From assembly GCA_003219945.1 (NCBI GenBank), contig QHQV01000296.1, positions 1 to 9,426 on the forward strand: a DNA stretch of 9,426 nt. Direction: 5' to 3'. Each line of letters begins with the position of its first letter. Positions within the stretch are counted from its first letter, which is position 1. The stretch is from Verrucomicrobiota bacterium. GTDB taxonomy: Bacteria > Verrucomicrobiota > Verrucomicrobiia > Chthoniobacterales > UBA10450. A model generated the notes under the pieces. The model made no database searches and was not told the DNA's origin. It saw nothing but the letters and a program-made list of their open reading frames with translations. Both the position numbers and the translations under genes were made by a program. This document shows positions 6,439 to 9,426 of this stretch, piece by piece.

Positions 6439-6877
6439 TCATCTAAACCGCCCGACTCCTACTCCCATTCCCATCGGTCCCCAGCCCATGCCCCAACCGC
6501 CCCATGCACCCCACTGCATTGCTGCATCTTGGTACATCTCGGCGGTCTCGAGATTCTCCTGCGCAATGTTATTTGCGGCGCGGAGTTGTTGGTAAGCCTG
6601 GTACTCGTGCGGTCCACCGACATACGCCTGGTTATGTGCCGCGTCCGGGAAAATGTAGTAGGTTCTCCCTTGCCTGTTGATCATGGCCACATGGCCCGGC
6701 TGAAGCTGTTGGAGCTTTTGTTGCTGCGCAGGCGTCTTGGGGGTGATCACCTTAAAGCCGGATGCCACAAGCAAGCTCTCCTTGTTCTGCGTGCTGCTTG
6801 TTGTACTGCAACCGAACCGTCAACGCTAACAGAGCGATGACGCTGATGGTGTTGAATGAGGTTCGTATCTGTTTCAT
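6439..6877 (-). pseudogene. Lipoprotein gene split by a frameshift at its lipobox
   Basis: Translation should begin at the ATG at 6877, which has a strong GGGAGGAAG seven bases upstream. The first 21 codons read as a signal peptide (MKQIRTSFNTISVIALLALTV). In that frame the next codons give RLQYNKQH and a stop after about 41 residues. A shift by one base at about 6814 instead gives GCSTTSSTQNKESLLVASGF (6813 down), making a lipoprotein signal with Cys at 6810-6808. That second frame stays open to the stop at 6439. Its conserved-looking part reads LLVASGFKVITPKTPAQQQK, GHVAMINRQGRTYYIFPDAA and AYVGGPHEYQAYQQLR, and it ends in a Gly/Trp/Met-rich tail (WGAWGGWGMGWGPMGMGVGV). One inserted base, or loss of two (restoring an ideal VAGC lipobox), explains it. 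It could be a real null allele or a sequencing error. A TTG at 6774 could start a tail-only product but would lack export. Function of the family is unknown to me. Confidence 0.75.
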
Positions 6878-7249
6878 TTTGCTTCCTCCCTGCTTTGGTT
6901 TCATTTGGTATCAACGTGAGTCGGACACAAGGTTTTTCTAATTAGTTCCTTTTTTGTTTCACGTTTGTCACTCTTTTGTCACATGATTGTCACTTTCCGA
7001 AATGCCGACGCGCCCCGACCGGCGAATCTGATCGCAACCGCGCAAGCGTGACTAGGGTTACTCTCATGCTTGATTTCATTCGTCGGGCTCCGTTCGTAGA
7101 CACGCCCGATGCCCTTCTAGCCCGCCGCCCGGTGTGCCCAATAAGCAACCGTAAAGATGCGCAGTTCGGTCTTGAGTAGGTATGGGACTTTAGTCGTACT
7201 ACTTTAGGCGGAGGACGTGAATTGCCGCTACTGGCAAAACGCCGGTTGT
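6878..7249. other. Gene-free spacer upstream of the split lipoprotein gene
   Basis: These 372 bases hold the ribosome binding site of the lipoprotein gene (just above 6877) and the heptamer array at 6954-6993. The rest (6994-7249) has open frames on both strands, but they are Arg/Ser/Pro-rich, without domain-like sequence or a ribosome binding site, so no gene is called. Two ACTTTAG copies (7187-7193, 7201-7207) lie 14 bases apart with no evident meaning. No clear terminator for the gene ending at 7250 was found. Confidence 0.4.
6954..6993. promoter_or_regulatory. Tandem TTGTCAC heptamers at 11-bp period, OmpR/PhoB-type operator candidate
   Basis: On the plus strand TTGTCAC occurs exactly three times, at 6965-6971, 6976-6982 and 6987-6993, each 11 bases apart (7-base repeat, 4-base spacer). 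A degenerate fourth, TTGTTTC, sits one period further at 6954-6960. Direct heptamers with 4-base spacers are the architecture of Pho boxes (consensus CTGTCAT-N4-CTGTCAT) and of other OmpR-family operators. The array ends 77 bases upstream of the lipoprotein ATG at 6877; a weak TAGAAA (-10-like) lies at 6940-6935 on the minus strand. The TTGTCAC orientation points away from that gene, opposite to classical Pho boxes, so the regulator is uncertain. Confidence 0.5.
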
Positions 7250-7939
7250 TCAGACGCGGGGGAGCATCAGCAATTGCCAAAGCGGCAGGCAGAGCAACAC
7301 CCACGCAAGAATCATAAAAACGATCCGCACGAGCTTGAAATGAAAGCGCTGTCCGATGGCCGTAATTAAAAGTACGGTGGCGAGGAAAACAGTGATACGC
7401 ACGTACTGGTCTCCCGTCTCGCCGGATTTTGTGCCTTGTTCGGCGACTGCCGAAGCTTCCTTGCTCAAGCCAAGGAACTGCTCGTGCTTTGCGTCATGAT
7501 ATTCGGGCATGAAGATCGGGCCCGGAGGCGCTTGCGCGTTGTTAAAAGGATCTGTGCTCATCCAAGCTGCGAATGCGGGGCGGTACTCGTCGCGAAAACG
7601 CCGCTCGAAGAACTCCGCCGCCTGCTGCTGGCCACCGAGCTTGGCGGTGAGCCAACTGTTGAAGGTATCGCTGTCGTAGATCCGCTCCTCTCCAGCCAGG
7701 GTGGCAAGGCCTTCGGCAGTAACTCGAAGCCGGTTCGCCTTGGCGTACTCCTCTGCGCGTCTTCCAGCCCACGATGCTGCCTGGTATCCGCTCCACGCGG
7801 TGGCCACGGCGACCAGGGCGAGGATCAGTGCCTCAATAATTTCAATCACTTCCAAACGGGACTGAGATGTATCACCGCTGTCGCGCACTTGGTTTAGTTT
7901 TCTAATTACATAGCCTAGCGGTCCAACCGACTCTAGCAT
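7250..7939 (-). CDS. Three-helix membrane protein of unknown function
   Basis: A 229-residue protein. A short cytoplasmic-looking N-terminus (MLESVGPLGYVIRKLNQVRD) leads to one transmembrane helix at about 33-55 (EIIEALILALVAVATAWSGY), then an Ala/Arg/Glu-rich helical stretch (WAGRRAEEYAKANRLRVTAE), a soluble region of about 120 residues containing FFERRFRDEYRPAFAAWMST and PPGPIFMPEY, and two C-terminal helices at about 181-198 and 204-226. The layout of one N-terminal helix, a large periplasmic or cytoplasmic segment and a C-terminal hairpin recurs in uncharacterised bacterial proteins with an E-A-x-x-L-x-x-x-A-V-A-T-A-W-S-G-Y-Q-A-x-x-W first helix. AGAGAAGAG about nine bases before the ATG can serve as ribosome binding site. 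It starts 34 bases after the histidine-phosphatase stop, so the two are probably one transcript. Confidence 0.8.
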   Translation of the reverse strand: MLESVGPLGYVIRKLNQVRDSGDTSQSRLEVIEIIEALILALVAVATAWSGYQAASWAGRRAEEYAKANRLRVTAEGLATLAGEERIYDSDTFNSWLTAKLGGQQQAAEFFERRFRDEYRPAFAAWMSTDPFNNAQAPPGPIFMPEYHDAKHEQFLGLSKEASAVAEQGTKSGETGDQYVRITVFLATVLLITAIGQRFHFKLVRIVFMILAWVLLCLPLWQLLMLPRV

Positions 7940-7973
7940 GGCAAACTCTTCTCTGCGGAATCACATCCGACTA

Positions 7974-8561
7974 TTAAGAGTCGGCCGGCAGCAGGTGTTC
8001 GTTGGTCCGTCTTGAGCTCGACGGAATCAAATGGCCATTTTGATCGAAGCTAAGCAGGATGATCCAATCAAACACGGCACCGGGCCATTTGCCATTCGGC
8101 AGAAAACTTTTCGGGTTTGCTCCCAATCCAGCGAGCAGAGCCGGAATGTATGGGTGACGCCAACAGATGAGAATCACTTTTCCCTGCTGGTTCGCACGCA
8201 AGTCAGCCGCCAGGTCAGCCGACTGAACGTTGCCGAAACGCGTATCGATTTTCAAATTCGCTGCCCTTGCAAATGGTTCCATCGTTAAACGCGGCCGATG
8301 GCTCTTCTTTGAGTCTTTAGCAGCAAAAATGACCTGCGGTTCCCGCCGCTTGGAATCCACGGTGAACTTTAGAAAGTAATCCTTGTATGCCTCGGCCCGC
8401 TTTTCTCCTAGCGGCGAGATACCTTCGCCGCTATCCGCGTCTTCCGCATGACGAATAATCAATACCACGGCGTCCTTCGGTCCTTCTTGAGCAGTCGCCG
8501 CGACTACGAACGCGGAAGCAAAAATGACTGAAATCAAGAGGCGGCTATGCATGAATGTCAT
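7974..8561 (-). CDS. Secreted histidine phosphatase family (phosphoglycerate-mutase-like) protein
   Basis: A 195-residue protein with signal peptide (MTFMHSRLLISVIFASAFVV, cleavage near ATAQ at 22-25), so a periplasmic or exported member. The RHG-type motif is VVLIIRHAEDAD with R37, the phospho-accepting H38 and E40; ISPLGEKRAEAY follows as in the superfamily. A basic segment DSKKSHRPRLTMEP (83-96) corresponds to the substrate-phosphate Arg region, and LICWRHPYIPALL supplies the second catalytic His (H136). Relatives usually read CWHHG here, so RHP is a variant, although the His aligned with the catalytic position is kept. The substrate is unknown. Start choice is open: ATG at 8561 or at 8552 (M4); neither has a Shine-Dalgarno, and a promoter-like pair just upstream would yield a transcript beginning near the second. 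It is followed by the membrane-protein gene 34 bases later. Confidence 0.85.
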   Translation of the reverse strand: MTFMHSRLLISVIFASAFVVAATAQEGPKDAVVLIIRHAEDADSGEGISPLGEKRAEAYKDYFLKFTVDSKRREPQVIFAAKDSKKSHRPRLTMEPFARAANLKIDTRFGNVQSADLAADLRANQQGKVILICWRHPYIPALLAGLGANPKSFLPNGKWPGAVFDWIILLSFDQNGHLIPSSSRRTNEHLLPADS

Positions 8562-8588
8562 GATTCAGACGCGTACGGGGAATGTCAA
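8560..8588 (-). promoter_or_regulatory. Candidate promoter giving a near-leaderless phosphatase mRNA
   Basis: On the minus strand TTGACA (8588-8583) and AATCAT (8565-8560) are 17 bases apart. The predicted transcription start, near 8553, coincides with the in-frame ATG at 8552 (M4 of the phosphatase). No ribosome binding site precedes either ATG, which is consistent with leaderless translation. The -10 is 4/6, so this is tentative. Confidence 0.28.
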
Positions 8589-8950
8589 CAAGCGTGTTGG
8601 CGACTAGTCAGCAGAGCGCCTTCGTACGTGTTTAGCGGCAGTTTAGGTACGGGAACTTTCGAAAGCGAATCAGTTTAGCCAAAGGCGCCTCTCATGCTAG
8701 TCCGCCAGTGGACGGATTGACTTATTCGCTCCCGCTCATTTCGGCCTCTCGGCTTAACCCATCTATGTCGCTCGCATCCGTGCGGCTCCATTCGCTGTGG
8801 CGAACCTGGGCAGCGCCCGGCCTCGAGGTCGATCCAGAGGTCAATGCTGAGCGCTCCTCTGCCTCGCCCCGGTAACGGGGAGAGGATTGAGGTGAGGGGT
8901 ATTCGTAAACGGCTGTTCAAAAGACGAGTTAATAGTTAGAATCAATCGTT
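8562..8950. other. Gene-free spacer between phosphatase and DUF559 gene
   Basis: These 389 bases hold the candidate promoter at 8560-8588 and the left hairpin repeat at 8862-8898. A minus-strand frame from 8920 to 8675 begins by translating the repeat (SILSPLPGRGRG) and then becomes Arg-rich and low in hydrophobic residues; it has no ribosome binding site or family resemblance and is not called. Nothing else was recognised. Confidence 0.45.
8862..8898 (-). repeat. Hairpin repeat, left copy, inverted relative to the right copy
   Basis: Read on the minus strand it begins CCCTCACCT (8898-8890) and contains CCTCTCC, then a hairpin: 8862-8865 (CCTC) pairs with 8882-8885 (GAGG) and 8867-8871 (CCCCG) with 8876-8880 (CGGGG), around a GTAA loop with one mismatch. 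It matches the copy at 9293-9330 through CCCTCACCT and ATCCTCTCCC. Elements of this kind, encoding SPLPxGxG-like peptides when translated, are scattered through many bacterial genomes and often found beside DUF559 genes. Confidence 0.7.
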
Positions 8951-9340
8951 GTGGAACGCGCTCGGTTGCTGCGAAAGAAGGCGACGCAGCCTGAACGTAT
9001 TCTTTGGCGACACTTACGGAACCGAAATTTCGCAGGCTACAAATTTCGCCGACAGCATCCGTTCAAAGATTACGTCTTGGATTTCTATTGTCCCACTGCA
9101 AAGCTGGCTATCGAACTAGACGGCGGTGGACATAATTATCATGCAGGCCAAATTCGCGACCGCACGCGGTCGGAATTCCTCGCGCGCCATGGGGTCATTG
9201 TGTTGCGATTCTGGAATCATCAGGTCCGCAGAGAACTCGATAGCGTCTTGCGAGCAATCTGGTTCGCACTCGGGGAGCGACAGCAAAACAAACCCTCACC
9301 TTCATCCTCTCCCTTTGGAAAAGGGAGAGGCGAAGTCTAA
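8951..9340 (+). CDS. DUF559 endonuclease-like protein (PD-(D/E)XK / Vsr-like fold)
   Basis: A 129-residue protein starting from GTG at 8951; the frame is closed by a TAG at 8933 and no other ATG, GTG or TTG start lies between, so the start is well bounded, though there is no clear ribosome binding site. Its body is typical DUF559: ATQPERILWRHLRNRNFAGY (11-30), KFRRQHPFKDYVLDFYC (31-47), AIELDGGGHN (53-62) and VIVLRFWNHQV (82-92). The putative nuclease residues E15, D44, E55 and H61 are present, matching the Vsr-like/restriction-endonuclease fold assigned to this family. Biological function of the family is unproven; DNA cleavage in repair or mobile-element contexts is inferred. The last 15 or so residues (NKPSPSSSPFGKGRG) are the translation of the hairpin repeat at 9293-9330, so the native C-terminus probably ended near residue 110. 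Confidence 0.9.
   Translation: MERARLLRKKATQPERILWRHLRNRNFAGYKFRRQHPFKDYVLDFYCPTAKLAIELDGGGHNYHAGQIRDRTRSEFLARHGVIVLRFWNHQVRRELDSVLRAIWFALGERQQNKPSPSSSPFGKGRGEV
9293..9330 (+). repeat. Hairpin repeat, right copy, inside the end of the DUF559 gene
   Basis: It begins CCCTCACC and includes a perfect 11-base inverted repeat, 9306-9316 against 9320-9330, around a GGA loop. The stem is CCTCTCCCTTT and its complement, strong enough to act as a transcript end structure. It lies in inverted orientation to the copy at 8862-8898, the pair bracketing the DUF559 gene. It also encodes the final residues of that gene. Confidence 0.75.
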
Positions 9341-9426
9341 CAGGCGTTGAAATTGAGATCATTTATGCGAGTTGCCGATGTGCTCCTCGGGCTTGGCAGG
9401 CACGAAGGAACACGAATTTCTCGACG
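9341..9426. other. Right-edge tail, no gene callable
   Basis: The last 86 bases are open on both strands for too short a distance to judge. The minus strand from the edge to a TGA at 9359-9361 reads 21 codons ending PAKPEEHIGNSHK, which could be the C-terminus of a gene to the right; the plus strand from the ATG at 9365 is also open. Neither is supported by more than its length. Confidence 0.2.

Noticed and set aside
6806..6820. Programmed ribosomal frameshift in the lipoprotein gene
   Set aside because: The site ACGGTTCGGTTGC is not a slippery heptamer and no downstream pseudoknot or internal Shine-Dalgarno stimulator was evident.
6990..7304. 104-codon minus-strand frame in the spacer right of the heptamer array
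   Set aside because: Overlaps the end of the gene at 7250, is very rich in Arg, Ser and Pro, and has no ribosome binding site or recognisable motif.
7436..7897. 153-codon plus-strand frame
   Set aside because: Antisense to the three-helix membrane protein gene and Cys/Arg-rich without a recognisable domain.
290..8675. A 15-base match (CGAAAGCGAATCAGT) between the 304 gene start (minus) and 8660-8674 (plus)
   Set aside because: One match of this length is only mildly unlikely in a window of this size, does not extend, and has no structural context suggesting an attachment site.
8675..8920. 81-codon minus-strand frame
   Set aside because: Its N-terminal part is just the translated hairpin repeat (SILSPLPGRGRG) and the rest is Arg-rich with no support.

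Overview
The window looks like chromosomal DNA from a diderm (Gram-negative) bacterium of moderate GC content. A predicted outer-membrane beta-barrel, a lipoprotein, a secreted arylsulfatase and Sec signal peptides all point to a two-membrane envelope. The gene mix (secreted sulfatase with a CxAxR active site, a DUF559 nuclease flanked by GC-rich hairpin repeats, a small Cys-rich secreted protein) would suit Verrucomicrobiota or a similar soil or aquatic lineage. That placement is a weak inference; there is no rRNA or marker gene to settle it.

Layout, left to right. At 1-304 (minus) lies the N-terminal part of a predicted carbohydrate-binding-type protein that runs off the left edge, with a candidate promoter and a long untranslated leader at 305-527. 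At 632-1132 (minus) is a conserved four-helix membrane protein, and at 1224-2678 (minus) a cardiolipin synthase with two HKD motifs. A divergent spacer then leads into the only plus-strand operon. Its four genes (2817-4540) encode a secreted Cys-rich peptide, an outer-membrane barrel-like protein, a periplasmic MerP-like HMA protein and a MerT-like inner-membrane protein. Together they look like an envelope-spanning heavy-metal handling module without a reductase, ATPase or regulator nearby. At 4716-6353 (minus) is a secreted arylsulfatase. Upstream of it at 6439-6877 (minus) is a lipoprotein gene split by a frameshift right at its lipobox; its promoter region carries three exact TTGTCAC heptamers at an 11-bp period. 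At 7250-8561 (minus) sit a three-helix membrane protein and a secreted histidine-phosphatase-like protein, probably co-transcribed. At 8951-9340 (plus) is a DUF559 endonuclease-like gene bracketed by two inverted copies of a hairpin repeat, the right copy forming the end of the coding sequence.

Most genes act at the cell envelope: phospholipid synthesis (cardiolipin synthase), metal capture and transport (plus-strand operon), sulfate-ester hydrolysis in the periplasm (sulfatase), and several membrane or secreted proteins of unknown role. The metal operon is the most coherent multi-gene unit. No tRNA, rRNA, CRISPR array, transposase or phage gene was seen.
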